Of a stretch of DNA of 64,000 bases, positions 45,001 to 58,236 are shown piece by piece. The notes under the pieces are model-generated. The model ran no database searches and had not been told where the DNA came from. It saw only the letters and a list, made by a program, of their open reading frames with translations. Numbering within the stretch: the stretch's first letter is position 1; every line of letters begins with the position of its first letter. Made by a program: the position numbers and the translations under genes. This DNA is from Lineus longissimus (Eukaryota > Nemertea > Pilidiophora > Heteronemertea > Lineidae): contig NC_088324.1 of NCBI RefSeq assembly GCF_910592395.1, positions 6,724,953 through 6,788,952 on the forward strand, written 5' to 3'.

Positions 45001-48000
45001 TGGGGCTCTCCCCGATTCGCCGAGCAAAAAGGAAACATCTATATCTACAGCAAGACGTCACAGCGTAGATATATGGCTCCATGCAGCGCCTTACTAGTGC
45101 ATCGGTCCTCATGGAGAGGATCGACGCATGGAGGGCTGACTCGGTTCAAATCGGAGTCAACATCGGAATAGCATGATAATTCGGGCGGATTTTGAATTTT
45201 TCTTTTTTTTGTGAAATTTGTCGATGGAAACAACTTCATAGAGGTGACTGGGCAGCCGACAGCTTGGGAATACTGCCCTTACTAATACCAACGGTCCTTC
45301 GAACAAGCATATTTCGGCTCAAATTTAAATATTAGCTTCTTGTCTCCTCCAATAATGAACTTTGGAATAGCTTTATAGTACAATTTGAGAAATATTGGCA
45401 TCTGTTCAACAAGATAGCTGCCGAAACATGAACATTAGTTGCAGCGAACATATGCCGAACAGGGTATATCGCAAAAGCTTTCTTCATTCTTGATATTGTG
45501 CTGCTCGAGGGGAAATTGCTGAAAACAATGCATAGGCCTATTCGTGAATGTGGCAGTTGTCTTTATGTCTAAAACACCTCGAGAGCTTTTTCAAGTAATA
45601 AAAGCTTAATAGCTATCCAGATCAGAGTTCAATATATTTACAGTAATATAGTAATACACTGTTGGGCAAAATGGTTTTCATCCCTGCGATGGCATATATG
45701 ATTGCATAATCATTTCTAATTTATTTTGATACGGTAAACATTAATGAGTGGAAACTTTGCAGTTGTACACACATGGTATTAGCGGGTGTTTTTGGACCAC
45801 AAACTTGCACATGTTTGCCATCAATTGCTTATTAATTGACATTTTATCTACGGAGGCTCATCAGGGACCTTAACTATGGAAAACATCTTTGTCATTGTTT
45901 CACTCTTTTCTCTCCATCTGACCAGATTTGATTGTTCAAATTGATAGGAATTGCACAATTGGGTAATTTCTCACTGCTTGCATACCTAATATCGCGTATT
46001 GCCCCCACGGGCTGAAATGAGCGCTGCAATTCGTCGGGACATGCTTGTAACGCCTTCGTTGGGGGATTTCGCCCCAAATACGGATAATTGCATCACCAAG
46101 GTCGGCAAGGTTCTGAGGCTGAGGGTCCAAATTTTCGAGTTCTCTGCCGATATGGTCCCACAGGTGCTCTATGGGTTCATATCCGGGCTGTAAGGAGGCC
46201 AGTCCAGACGGTTGACGTCTTGTTCGTGCAAGAAATTGTTCACTATTGCTGCTCTGTGGGGGTCTGGCGTTGTCGTCTGCAGGTGTCCAGTTGTTGCCGA
46301 AGTGGGCCCTTGCTTCTGGCAGCACGTGATCTCGGAGGCTCTCCAAGTAGAGGAGACCGTTTACATTTTGCTCTAGGACGCGGACTGCAGTTTTTCCATG
46401 ATAATGAATGGCGCCCCAGATATGGACTGAACCACCTCCAAATGGAACACGCAGGGCTACACAGTCTTCCCGAAGCTGCTCGCCTGGTAATCGACGAACT
46501 CTGACCCTGCCATCAACGCGGAACAGCAAGAAACGGGAATCGTCACCAAAGACGATGTGGCGCCACATTTCGTCCGGCACGTCAGCATGTGCTCTCGCCC
46601 ACAGAGGCCGTCGACGTTTTGCCGCATCTGTCAATTTTTGACAGACTACCTGCCTTCTTGCATGATACCCGGCAGCAATCAGCCTACGGTTTACTGTTGT
46701 CCGACTAGCGTCAACATTATCCAGGTTGTGCCAGTCATTGCGCAGCTGTGTCGTCGTTTTCTTACGATCTGCACGGCAACGAAGCAAGAGATGACGGTCG
46801 TCTCTTTCATTAGAGATGCGAGGTCGACCAGTAGATCTCCGAACGTTAACATTACCGTCCTGTCGCCACTTCGAAATCCACCTTTGCACCGTCCTTTTCG
46901 AAAGTCCCATTACTTCGGCGATGGCGCCAGGACCTTGCCCGCTGCACCACCTTCCAATGGCCTCCCCTCGCTGAATTTGGCTGTATTGGCCGGGAATGAC
47001 AAGTTCTACATATGCTGGTCAAGAAAATCTAATAGGATTGCGTTGGTTAAAAAGGAGAATGCACGAAAACTTAGTAGGCTGTGGACTAGGCATAGGAACG
47101 AAAGGACATGGTCAGCAGAAACACTCCTTTTATAGTGTCTTATTACATCACACGACTGCCATACCACGAAATTGAATTAGGTCACTCATGTCAATTTCAA
47201 TCTAAGAATGGAAGAAATCTGACCATGATTGTGGAGAAATATGGATATAAACCTGAAACTCACAATTTTCTATAGGGGTGACAACCATTTTGCCCAACAG
47301 TGCATGTCTATAGTATGAGAAGTTCCTTATATGTAAATTGTCGATCAGACGAATGCTAAGCCAGCTATGTGCCAAAGTATAAACCAGGCACAAGACCAAT
47401 GATACTGGGTTAAGGAAGTTTTGTTAATGCTTTCCACTCTTCCGTAGCATTCTTGTTCACCAAACAAGGTACAGTGCACGAAACTTTACAAGAATTAGTA
47501 GTTGTGGAACATATTCGATCTAAGCTTGATTGTACCAGAGAATGCTTGAGACAATTCATGACTAGTGAGGCAGAAAAGTGTCTCGGGTTCCTTTACGAAG
47601 TCAGAAGAACCAGTTGTGCGGTTTACAAAGTATTTGTGTCGATCTCATCTTTAAATAATTATGGAGCGACAACAACCAGGTATCAACGACAGGAATTTGC
47701 ATGCACCTAAAGTAATAGAGCTCACTATCTAAGGAACAAAGCAAGATATTACATTTTCATTGAAAAAAAATTGTTGTAAATCATCTGACCCATCTTTTCT
47801 GAAAATGGCATGACGATAGCACTGATAATGAAACTGCCAGGGGCCATTGTGCTCACCGTATAGATATTTTGTGCTTTGGAATTCATCCAGATTAAGAAAC
47901 ATTGTACATGTATAGTATATAGGTCAAACCAAAGTCGGTATGACACGTGATGTATCGTTGCTTGTAGTAAGTACCATAAGAATATCATCAAAAACAAGTC

Positions 48001-49436
48001 ACTAATGAAAAAGATATTGCACGTTTAACCTATTTTAGTTTTTGCCTCCTGGTGGCCGAGTTGGTACCAGTTCAGATCGAAATTCGGTGTCCGAGGTTAC
48101 ATGACGTAGGGAGTCATGTGTATCAAATTTCAAGTTCAAAGCTTTAGTGGTTAAGAAACGTGCCATTGTTACAATCAAACGACCAATTGACGCCATTTGA
48201 CCTCTGTGACCTTGAAAAGCAGGTCAGATCAAAAATTCATATGATATGTGATGTATCCTTGCTAGGAGAAATTCAGGGTCAGAGGTCACCTGACCTAGGG
48301 GGTCCTTTAAACAAAGTCTCAAGTTCATAGCCCTAGGGGTTAACAAACGTTCCACAGATTCGATCAAATGGCCAATTTACACCATTTGACCTATGTGACC
48401 TTGACAAGTATGTCAAATCAAAAACCCGTATCATATGTGATGTATCCTTGCTAAGAGTATCTACCATAAAAATTTTACCAAAAACTAATCAGTAATAAGC
48501 GAGATATGGCACTATTAAAATTTTTGGTTTTGGCCACCTGGGGGCCAAGTTAAAAATCAGACCAGAGTACTAAGTTTAAAGTACTAAGTTTAAAGTTCAT
48601 AGCTTAAGTGGTTAAGAAACGTGCCATATTTACACACAAACGGCCAATTCACACCATTTGACCTCTGTAACCTTGAAAAGTACTCCACATCGACCTGATT
48701 TTTTGTGAACATGTAGAGCTATGTAACAGGTGTCTACATACCAAATTTAAAGATTATAGGACGAATAAAGACAAAACGTGCCACTATCAGTGAAATTTTA
48801 GAGTTTGACCTCTGTGACCTTGAAAAGTAGGTTAAATCAAAAACCCGTATGATATGTAATGTATCCTTGCTAGGGGTACATACCATGAAATGTTTCTCAA
48901 AAACAAATCAGTAATAAATGAGATATTGCACATTTTAACTTTTCAGTTTTAGCCCCCTGGTGGCAAAGTCAAGAATCAGACCGGAGCGAAATTCAGTTTC
49001 AGGGTACATATGACCTTGAGAATGATGTATATAAAGTTTCAGGTACATAGCACAAGCGGTTAAGAAACGTGACACAGGATACGACGACGACGACGGACGA
49101 CGACGACGACGGACGACGACGACGACGGACGACGACGACGACGGACGACGACGACGACGACGGACGACGGACACTGCGGTATCGTATAGACTCCCCTACG
49201 GTGAGCCAATGAGTGAGCTGCGAGATAACGACTGAGATAAACAAGAGACAAGGTAGCTCATCAATGTGGTACAAATTAGTTACGTGACTGAAAAAATCTA
49301 ACCCACTTGCACAACTTCAAATATTACCTATTATCCCTAAAAGTAAAAGCTCTCCGCCATGCAGGGTGAATCCCCCCTACAGGTAACTATGCAGCGACGT
49401 CAAGCCGATATCAACTACAGGAATTTTGAAAATTAA
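38955..49436 (+). CDS. Gene 5: LamG-PAN gene with two LamG exons
   Basis: Exons are E1 38955-39054, E2 39406-39448, E3 41957-42519, a second E3 at 44236-44798, E4 47448-47635 and E5 49365-49436. Each LamG exon begins in phase 2 and ends in phase 1, so both cannot be joined in series without a frameshift, but either can be used with E2 and E4. No E4 follows the first E3: its third intron passes at about 43007 into a pogo fragment. The structure looks like a recombination between two units, leaving one 5' end and one 3' end with two choices of LamG. Confidence 0.5.
39890..41325 (-). pseudogene. pogo-like transposase relic in intron 2 of gene 5, longest catalytic frame
   Basis: A 270-codon open frame (40028-40840) covers the end of the DNA-binding region and the whole catalytic domain: IYNMNET, then KIGCTVGLTIRSNGEKMPAH, LLLDRFRPHL and QPLDLTIMRAF. 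The position expected to be the first catalytic Asp is Asn. A stop lies in the N-terminal segment near 41272, and the acidic tail is in another frame. Confidence 0.85.
41957..42519 (+). CDS. First LamG exon of gene 5, type I
   Basis: Open with KLVQRWVCFCTDVEKISVGNH, WQHFAVTIT and HVKLYRNGNLL. It shares MTEYKRY and KKHVW stretches and FIRMNQ with the second LamG exon but not with gene 0, suggesting conversion between these neighbours. Confidence 0.85.
43008..43634 (-). pseudogene. pogo-like transposase, N-terminal fragment
   Basis: Contains MPNAKIRKHMLYLV through the helix-turn-helix and the start of the second DNA-binding part. It ends abruptly at the junction with the intron-3 repeat of the preceding unit at about 43007, marking a recombination or deletion point. 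Confidence 0.75.
44236..44798 (+). CDS. Second LamG exon of gene 5, type I (counterpart of gene 0)
   Basis: Open frame; 21 of 22 differences from 843-1405 are amino-acid changing, including KISGFGRFIR against KVSFLGKFIQ. The donor is AGAG|GTAGAT, slightly weaker than elsewhere. Confidence 0.85.
45657..47302 (-). mobile_element. Tc1-like DNA transposon, copy B
   Basis: Same length (1646 bp), same insertion site and same breaks as copy A, with only about 8 base differences by eye. It was therefore copied with its flanks, not by transposition. The left terminal repeat has mutated (TTTTCATCCC for TTGTCACCCC). Confidence 0.9.
45936..46910 (-). pseudogene. Tc1-like transposase, frameshifted (copy B)
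   Basis: Same frame structure and defects as copy A. It differs by VCQKLTD for VCPKLTD and LEQNV for LERNV. Confidence 0.85.
47448..47635 (+). CDS. PAN/Apple-like exon (E4) of gene 5
   Basis: Protein identical to gene 0 E4. Read-through stop at 47710. Confidence 0.75.
47830..49208. mobile_element. Repeat element with TGACCTCTGTGACCTTG modules, copy B
   Basis: Counterpart of 4437-5810. One internal stretch is lost and replaced by a short duplication (GTACTAAGTTTAAA twice, near 48565-48595). The terminal GAC/GGAC tract (about 49080-49172) is longer than in copy A. Confidence 0.6.
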
Positions 49437-51162
49437 ATCACAGCGAGTGGAGCTGCAAAATGATAATATGCTCCTAGGATGTCTGTACGGAAAGCTCAGG
49501 TGGAAAGGGGAAAAGGAAATGGGAAAAGCGTAATGCTGAAAGTATAAATCGCTTGAAATCTGCGGGTTTTTTGGTTGATGCGCTTGATAACAAGTTAGAC
49601 CTGTAAGAAAGGCAAACTAATGAAGAAAAACGCCGACTCATATAACGCATGAGACGATAATAATGACGCAATTAGTCACAAACAGCTCAATATTGATGAC
49701 TCATCGAAAGTCTTTAAAAATCTATATCGTAAATGATGACTTGGATATTTGTACAAATTTTGACTTTCGCTCTTATAAATTAATGATATGTACCACACAC
49801 ACACAAACAACGAGAGCATTGCTGTAAATACAATTGAAAGTTATTCCAAATTGTGATCATTGAAATTACAGGTGATAAAGATTGATACCTTTTTTATTGG
49901 CCACCCGATATATCCTTTCAAACTCAATCTACTTTCCACTCAAGCAAAAAATTGATTTATTAGTAACAAAGACACAAGAAACATTTTGTTTCTCATAGCG
50001 AGAACTCGATCAATATAATAATATATAGATATTAAACGTATTGACTTCATATAGTTCATATAATGTAATATTACAACGGCGAATTCAAAGCAAAACTGGA
50101 CATTAAAGGCACTAGGTCGTATTCGACTTGGTACAAGAGTAAGACCGATTATGACAGTTGATCGGAATCATGGCATAGATTTCAAAAACGTGCTGTTAAT
50201 TGACTTCAACTTTTGCTGGTGTTTGATGGTGGCATCAGTGATGATTTCCTTGTCATACTTAATGTGCATATGTGCGCTTATAACACTTAATATAGGAGGT
50301 GTGATTGCTGGCTCTCCCCCGAAAGGTAAGATAGAGACCACGATATAAGGGCATTGTTGTTCCCAACAAGTTAGTCAGTGATTTGGCTTTAACTTACGAA
50401 CATAACCTAAGGTCAAAGTACACGCTATATTCGTGACGTAACATGTTTGAATAACTGGCCTCGGCCTAGAACACCGATGATGGGCCAGACGAACATGTGT
50501 TAATGCTGAAAGATGAAATGCTTGTGACCACGTACGGGGGGGGGCTGTTCCTAAATAAAGTCTCTATAGTTTAAGTATTCGCTGCAAGAAACTGTCTTTT
50601 ATGGGTTCTAGTACTTGTTTCGCAAACGCTTATTAGAAATATTACAAATACTAATGTTACTATAATATGATTGTTAGCTCTTCTGGATTACAAGCTTGAT
50701 GGATCTGATCCGGATATACGGTTTGTATATCACAGTACATATACAGTAAGTAGTTTGAATTTTATCGGTCTTTTCGCAAGTTAGGCCAAACCTTATTAAA
50801 GAGTGCGTAATGGGTACAAGAGGGGTGTTCAAAGCACACACTACCGCAAGGAAGATTATGACACAATCAGGACAGATTGTCCTGTCATACGATAATGTTT
50901 AATTCATGTCATTTGAAAATGACATGAGTAAGCCAGAGTTTGAAGAAAGCATTGATGCATTCTGATTTGAATGATCACTTAACTTTGAATGGGCCTAGAT
51001 CAGTAGATGACTGACCAACACTAAAGCTGACCTGTCCGAAATTACACTTTATTTCCAATCATGAAAAATTCAGTACATTCGGTTTTTAAAAATGTCCTTT
51101 TCTAAATCAATTCTTATTACTTTTAAGGTATATTCAGATTTCTGACCATGGGAACAGTTGAA

Positions 51163-52595
51163 TTATAAGGCATCACCTGGACCATTATTCTCAAGGTCAT
51201 CAAAATCAATCTCACTGTTCTCAGCATCTTCATTTGCATCTTCGAGAAGGTCATTAGCAATATTTCTGTACTCCCCGTTTTCATTGGGGACGAGTCCGGC
51301 TACCTGAAAGGCACGTGCTGTGGATTCAGGAGGGACGTCATCCGAAGCTCGACTATGTAGAACAGATGCAAGGGGCATTCTGGGACAGGTGCCATCGGCT
51401 GCAGTATTTGCATGCTTCCAGTCTTTCCAGCGGCGCTGACGTGAGCTTTAAATGCCCTCTTAATGGTCAAGTCCAAAGGTTGACTCATAGATGTGCACCG
51501 CGCGCGAATGTTATCAAGGAGCACACCAGCTCCTACAATGGGGCACAGAATTCATCAGCCAAGTGAGGTATAAACTGATCTAAGAGTAAAAGCCTTGTAT
51601 TTGGTTCAAATTCACCAATGAATGGAGAAAAGACTTCATCAAGCCAATGTTGGAGTGTGTCATGATTCTCCCACCCTGACCGTGATGAAGTGACACGGAC
51701 ATTTTCAGGAATGTTTCTAAGTCCACGAATTTCTTGGATGAAGCCTGGTTCTCTGAACACAATATGGGCTGGCATTTTTTCCCCATTAGATCGAATTGTC
51801 AACCCAACGGTGCATCCTATTTTAGAATTGCCCCTTGAAGTTTTAACGTCAACATCCCTCTATCCCGGAGTAGCTGCCGTATACATGGGCAGAAAGTCAG
51901 ACTGACAAAAGGTTACATTCATATTGTAAATTGTATGTTGTCACACTGTGTCCCTGTCGTTTCCTTGAAATCGGCGGTAACGCTCATTAGCGTCAGCTGG
52001 AATCGAAGTCGTGTTTCTTGTCTTGCGACGAAATATAATACGTTTCCGTATCAAGAAATCGCTGATCCATCCTGGAGAGCACTGAAAGATGGACCGCTCC
52101 GGCCGGTTCAAAGGTAGTTGTCTCTATCATCACCTGGAAGCTCATCCCACCAGCGGTGAAATTCCAGCTCGGCAGCATGGACCAGATCACCTCTGGAGAC
52201 GGGGTGGGCAAGACGAGAAATTCGAGAAATCGGTTGTGAACCTGCTCCTCCACTTGTGGCCACCATCCGTCGTGGTCGCTTCTGATCCTGCTACTTGGAG
52301 CATTGTTCTCGGCCTGCTCCATTAACGTTTCCCGATTTGCTATCCATCTTCGCAATGACGTAACTGCCAACCTGAAGCGTCTGGCATACTCTGCCACATT
52401 AAGCAGCCAACCATGTTCAATCGCATGTTCGCAATCGAGGACGTGGCGCAATGGTGCAGTTACACTATAGCTGTTGTGACGTCTTGGTAGTCTAGAACTA
52501 GCAACTTCATCATCCTCATCAGTGTCCATACCAATGACAGTTGAGAGTATGAACACAAGATACAACAGATTTTTTCGTATTTTCGCATTGGGCAT
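51163..52595 (-). pseudogene. pogo-like transposase relic in intron 2 of gene 6
   Basis: Counterpart of the gene 1 copy with the same frameshifts. The acidic C-terminal tail is in a separate frame (51163-51378), ending NGPGDAL. The NMNET motif has become NMNVT. Confidence 0.8.
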
Positions 52596-53168
52596 TATCT
52601 CCAGCTGGAAAAGGTCTGTCTCTCCACCTGGAAAAGGTCTGTCCTGAAGCTCATAGGCCTGCTTGTACCATAATCCTACCTGTACCTATTACATCACGGC
52701 AATAATCGAGTCAAACAGACCACTCTCATGGGGACATCAAGCCTGGCTGAAAATTGGTTAGGCCAAGTTGACGCTACTCCCGACCCCAGGATCTAATGCT
52801 TACCTGATTTCTCCCATTGTGGGCCTCAAATTGGTTTTGGCTGTAAACTAGGCCGAAGACCGATAAAATGGTAATAGGCAGGTTTCGCACCGTTACGAAC
52901 TACGAAAACCGAGCACGAAAATCGAAAGAAGACGTAGAAATATTCTCAGAGGGGAGCAAAATCTAAAGTCTTCTCCTGCTTGTTGGCTGGGGAAGCCTAA
53001 TGTAACGAAGAATTAGAAATAGTTTTATTATAATAGTGGATGAAAATCAATAGTCTTCACCAGCCAACAAGCTTAATTAAAAACATCACCTTACAACCGG
53101 ATAGCAACTATCACTTATATGTTTACCATCCCGTGACCAGCTCAATTTATATCTTTTTTATTTCGCAG

Positions 53169-53734
53169 CCTATCTGGAAATGCGAAGTACGTGGAGTCTC
53201 TAGCTTTTGAGAAAGTGCTTCAGTTTGATGATAAGCACGCATCTGCAACTCTACCTTATATAAATACATTCAAATACAAACAGATTACAATTACCTTTTA
53301 TATAAGATTCCTTACGAACAAGCTTGCCCAGAATATGTGGTTACGTTTCTATACTGATGTAGAAAGAATTAGCGTAGGAGATAACCCACACAAGGAAGTG
53401 GAGATTGGTGTTTGGCACACGAATACCTCAAAACATATCAATGCACGACACTTTTTCCACTTTTCAGTCGGCTATCAATCGATTGTCAGTCGCAAATGTT
53501 GGCAGCATTTTGCTGTTACAATTACCAGGAATATATCTACTCCTAAGACCCATGTCAAACTTTATAGGAACGGGAACCTCTTAAGAATGACAAAGTATAA
53601 GCGATATAAAAAAACGCATAGGTAGAGAAAGGTTTCATTTTTGGGTAAATTCATTCATATGAATCAAATGTCGAATTTTAGGTTTTACCCAACTATCGTG
53701 ACAAAACTTGATATTTTAAGGGGCAAAAAAAGAG
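53169..53734 (+). pseudogene. LamG core exon (E3) of gene 6, type II, with premature stop
   Basis: Full-length homology to gene 1 E3. The TAG at 53623 truncates the domain about 37 codons before its donor. The rest of the exon is still clean, suggesting a recent change or a polymorphic null allele. Confidence 0.8.
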
Positions 53735-53901
53735 GTAGGTTGGTCAACTCGTTAATTATCTGAGCCGGAGGGCTTCACCACGACTTTGAAAACGAGTTTA
53801 ATATTTTCATATGATGCACTGGTCCGAATAGGAATTTTAGGATATTATTGTGCTGGGAGACGTAATTTTCTTGTGAAAACTTGAATTCATGTTGACATGA
53901 G

Positions 53902-54130
53902 ACGACTGTAATTCACCATCCAATCAGTCGTTAATGGGCATCATCAGATACCTATGCTAATCAAATAAAAAATCAGCATCGGTCGGAATGGTTCAACCAA
54001 ATTCTTATGTCAGGAAAACATCAGGACAATGGCAAATATTACTGCAGTTCATCATACGTTATCAGCAAGTTGGTATTTCGAGGACGAAATATACTATTGA
54101 AATGTTAGTCTACATATGCAAGTTGTGGCA
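53902..54130 (+). pseudogene. Ig-like exon remnant, gene 6
   Basis: GKHQDNGKYYCSSS is still readable, but other frames of the segment contain stops as in the other units. Confidence 0.35.
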
Positions 54131-55339
54131 ATATTTTAGATTTTTTAGCATGCGAAATGTCCCCAAACCTCTTCGGCACAAGCAGCTTGTTTTTAAAGGA
54201 ATGTGTTTATTTTTCTCCTGTTTCTTAGCAAACAATACTTCTGAATGTTTTTGACGATCTGTAAATTTTGTTTGTACTCTCAGTTATAAAAAACACGATT
54301 TTCGTAAATGTTCCCCCTCAAACCTACACCTCATTAACAGGGTCACTGAAGGCAGTGAAGGCAGTGTTGCTTTGCCGTGATTTGTTGGGCTGAAGCCTTG
54401 CAAACTACGCCTTTTCTTTCCCACTTTTCTAATTGTTCGAAGCTAACTTAGGAAAAGATGACGAATGTACGCACTGCCAGTGTATTTTAATGTGTTCAAG
54501 CAATTACAAGTTATGTCATCTGCCACCGAGGTTGTTTGGGGCTCACCCGATTCGCCAAGCAAAAAGGAAACATCTATATCTACAGCAAGACGTCACAGCG
54601 TAGACCCATGGCTCCATGCAGCGCCTTACTAGTATCGGTCCTCATGGAGAGGATCGACGCATGGAGGGCTGACTCGGTTCAAATCGGAGTCAACATCGGA
54701 ATAGCATGATAATTCGAGCAGATTTTGAATTTTTCCTTTTTTTGTGAAATTGGTCGATGGAAACAACTTTATAGAGGTGACTGGGCAGCCGATAGCTTGG
54801 GAATACTGCCCTTCAATTACTAATACCAACGGTCGTCCGAACAAGAATATTTCGGCTCAAATTTAAATATTAGCTTCTTGTCTCCTCCAATAATGAACTT
54901 TGGAATAGCTTTATAGTACAATTTGAGAAATATAGGCATCTGTTCAACGAGATAGCTGCCGAAACATGAGCATTAGTTGCAGTGAACATATGCCGAACAG
55001 GGTATATCACAAAAGTTTTCTTAATTCTTGATATTGTGCTGCTCGAGGGGAAATTGCTGAAAACAATGCAAAGGCCTATTCGTGAATGTTGCAGTTGTCT
55101 TTATGCCTATAAACACCTCGAGAACTTTTTCAAGTAATAAAAGCTTAATTAGCTATCCAGATCAGAGTCCAATATATTTACAGTAATATAGTAATATGTC
55201 TACAGAAAGAGAAGTTCCTTATATGTAAATTGTCGATCAGACGAATACTAAGCTAGCTATGTGCCAAAGTATAAACCAGGCACAAGACCAATGATACTGG
55301 ATCAAGGAAGTTTTGTTAATGCTTTCGACTCTTCCGTAG

Positions 55340-55527
55340 CATTCTTGTTCACCAAACAAGGAACAGTGCACGAAACTTTACAAGAATTAGAAGTCGTGAA
55401 CCATATTCGATCTAAGCTTGATTGTACCGGAGAATGCTTGAGACAATTCATGACCAGTGAGGCAGAAAAGTGTCTCGGGTTCCTTTACGAAGTCAGAAGG
55501 ACCAGTTGTGCGGTTTACAAAGTATTT
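55340..55527 (+). CDS. PAN/Apple-like exon (E4) of gene 6
   Basis: Cysteines DCTGEC, KCLGFLYE and TSCAVY are retained. Read-through stop at 55602. Confidence 0.7.
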
Positions 55528-56753
55528 GTGTCGATCTCATCTTTAAATAATTATGGAGCGACGACAACCAGATATCAACGACAGAAATTTGCATGTACCT
55601 AAAGTAATAGAGCTCACTATCTAAGGAACAAAGCAAGATATTACATTTTCATTGAAACAAGTTGTTGTAAAACATCTGACCCATCTTCTCTGAAAATGGC
55701 ATGACGATACCACTGATAATAAGAGAGTTGCGAGCTAACGACTGAGATAAACAAAAGACAAGGTAGCTCATCAACGTCGTACAAATTAGTTACGTGACTG
55801 AAAAATCTAACCCACTTGTACAACTTCACATATTACCTATTATCCCTGAAAGTAAAAGCTCTCCGCCATGCAGGGTGAATCCCCTCTACAGGTAACTATG
55901 CAGCGACGTCAAGCCGATATCAACTACAGGAATTTTGAAAATAAATCACAGCGAGTGGAGCTGCAAAAATGATAATATGCTTCTTGGATGTCTGTACGGA
56001 AAGTTCATGTGGAAAGGGAAAAGGGAAATGGGAAAATCGCAATGCTGAAAGTATAAATCGCTTGAAATCTGCGTTTTTTTTTGGTTGATGCGTTTGATAA
56101 CAAGTTAGACCTGTAAGAAAGGCAAACTAATGAAGAAAAACGCCGACTCATATAACGCACGAGACGATAATAATGACGCAATTAGTCACAAACAGCTCAA
56201 TATTGATGACTCATCGAAAGTCTTGAAAAATCTATATCGTAAATGATGACTTGGATATTTGTACAAATTTTGACTTTCGCTCTTATAAATTAATGATATG
56301 TACCACACACACACGAACAACGAGAGCATTGCTGTAAATACAATTGAAAGTTATTCCAAATTGTGATCATTGAAATTACAGGTGATAAAGATTGATACCT
56401 TTTTTATTGGCCACCCGATATACCCTTTCAAACTCAATCTACTTTCCACTCAGCAAAAAATGATTTATTAATAACAAAGACACAAGAAACATTTTGTTTC
56501 TCGTAGCGAGAACTCGATCAATATAATATATAGATATTAAACGTATTGACTTCATATAGTTCATATAATGTAATATTACAACGGCGAATTCAAAGCAAAA
56601 CTGGACATCCCATCGCTATTTTCCAAATGGTTCAAGGCACTAGGTCGTATTCGACTTGGTACAAGAGTAAGACTGATTATGACAGCTGATCGGAATCATG
56701 GCATAGATACCAAAAACGTGCTGTTGATTGACTTCAACTTTTGTTGGTGTTTG

Positions 56754-57248
56754 ATGGTGGCATCAGTGATGATTTCGTTGTCATACTTTATGTGCACTTG
56801 TGCACTTATAACACTTAATATAGGAGGTGTGACTGCTGGCTCTCTCCCAAAAGGTAAGATAGAGGCCACGATATAAGGGCATTGTTGTTCCCAACAAGTT
56901 AGTCAGTGATTTAGCTTTAACTTACGAACATAACGTGAAGTCAAAGTACACGCTATATTCGTGACCTAACATGTTTGAACAACTGGCCTCGGCCTAGAAC
57001 ACCGATGATGGGCCAGACGAGCATGTGTTAATGAGAGATGAAATGCTTGTGACCACGTACGGGGGGGGGGGCTGTTCTCAATTAAAGTCTCTATAGTTTA
57101 AGTATTCGCTGCAAGAAACTGTCGTTTATGGGTTCTAGTACTTTTTTTCACAAACGCTTATTAGAAATATTACAAATACTAATGTTATTATGATATGATT
57201 GTTAGCTCTTCTGGATTACAAGCTTGATGGATCTGATCCGGATATACG
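56754..57248 (+). CDS. First E1+E2 pair of gene 7 (E1 56754-56853, E2 57206-57248)
   Basis: E1 has the usual MVASV signal and GGVTAGSLPK. E2 is intact with its GTTTGT donor. As in gene 3 it is separated from the next LamG exon by a pogo fragment, a truncated E1 and a piggyBac element. Confidence 0.5.
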
Positions 57249-57690
57249 GTTTGTATATCACAGTACATATACAGTAAGTAGATTGAATTTTATCGGTCTT
57301 TTCGCAAGTTAGGCCAAACCTTATCAAAGTGTGCGTAATGGGTACAAGAGGGTGTTCAAAGCACACACTACCGCAAGGTATATTATGACACGATCAGGAC
57401 AGATTGTCCTGTCATAGGATAATGTTCAATTCATGCCATTTGAAAAAGACATGAGTAAGCCAAAGTTTGAAGAAAGCATTGATGCATTCTGATTTGAATG
57501 ATCACTTAACTTTGAATGGGCCTGGATCAGTAGATGACTGACCAACACTAAAGCTGACCTGTCCGAAATTACACTTTATTTCCAATCATGAAAAATTCAG
57601 TACATTCGGTTTTTGAAAATCTCCTTTTCTAAATCAAGTCTCATTACTTTTAAGGTACATTCAGATTTCTGACCATGGGAACAGTGGAAA

Positions 57691-58231
57691 TACAAGGCAT
57701 CACCTGGGTCATTATTCTCAAGGTCATCAAAATCAATCTCATTGTCCTCAGCATCTTCATCTGCATCTTCGAGAAGGTCATTAGCAATATTTTTGTACTC
57801 CCCGTTTTCATTCGGGACGAGTCCGGCTACCTGAAAGGCACGTGCTGTGGATTCAGGAGGGACGTCATCCCAGGCTCGGCTATGTAGAACAGATGCAAGG
57901 TGTATTCTGGGACTGGTGCCATCGGCTGCAGTATTTGCATGCTTCCAGTCTTTCCAGCGGCGCTGACATGAGCTTTAAATGCCCTCATAATGGTCATGTC
58001 CAAAGGTTGACTCATAGATGTGCACCGCGCGGGAATGTTATCAAGGAGTACACCAGCTTCTACAATAGGAGCACAGAATTCATCAGCCAAGTGAGGTCTA
58101 AACTGATCTAATAGTAAAAGCCTTGTATTTTGTTCAAATTCACCAATGAATGGAAAAAAGACTTCATCAAGCAAATGTTGGAGTGTGTCATGATTCTGCA
58201 ACCCTGTCCGTGATGAAGTGACACGGACATT
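57691..58231 (-). pseudogene. pogo-like transposase, C-terminal fragment (gene 7)
   Basis: Counterpart of 20474-20990, with the same junction to an E1-like segment. LLLDQFRPHL and QPLDMTIMRAF are present. Confidence 0.75.
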
Positions 58232-58236
58232 TTTCG

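Larger units (their letters stand above)
50226..55972 (+). pseudogene. Gene 6: LamG-PAN family member with nonsense codon
   Basis: Exons are E1 50226-50325, E2 50678-50720, E3 53169-53734, E4 55340-55527 and E5 55874-55972. In E3 the Trp codon of the HRWRK region is TAG (53623-53625); gene 1 has TGG at the same place. Splicing signals are intact. In E5 a lost T removes the usual TAA and the frame runs 9 codons further to TGA. The 5' part resembles gene 1 and the 3' part gene 2 (for example the extra GAAGGCAGT repeat and TTGTTGGGCTGAAGCC segment near 54350-54400), so this is a gene 1/gene 2 hybrid. Confidence 0.6.

Noticed and set aside
45936-46910. Intact Tc1 transposase
   Set aside because: The long frame hides two shifts between the second Asp and the Glu and another at the C-terminus, and it lacks the normal start.
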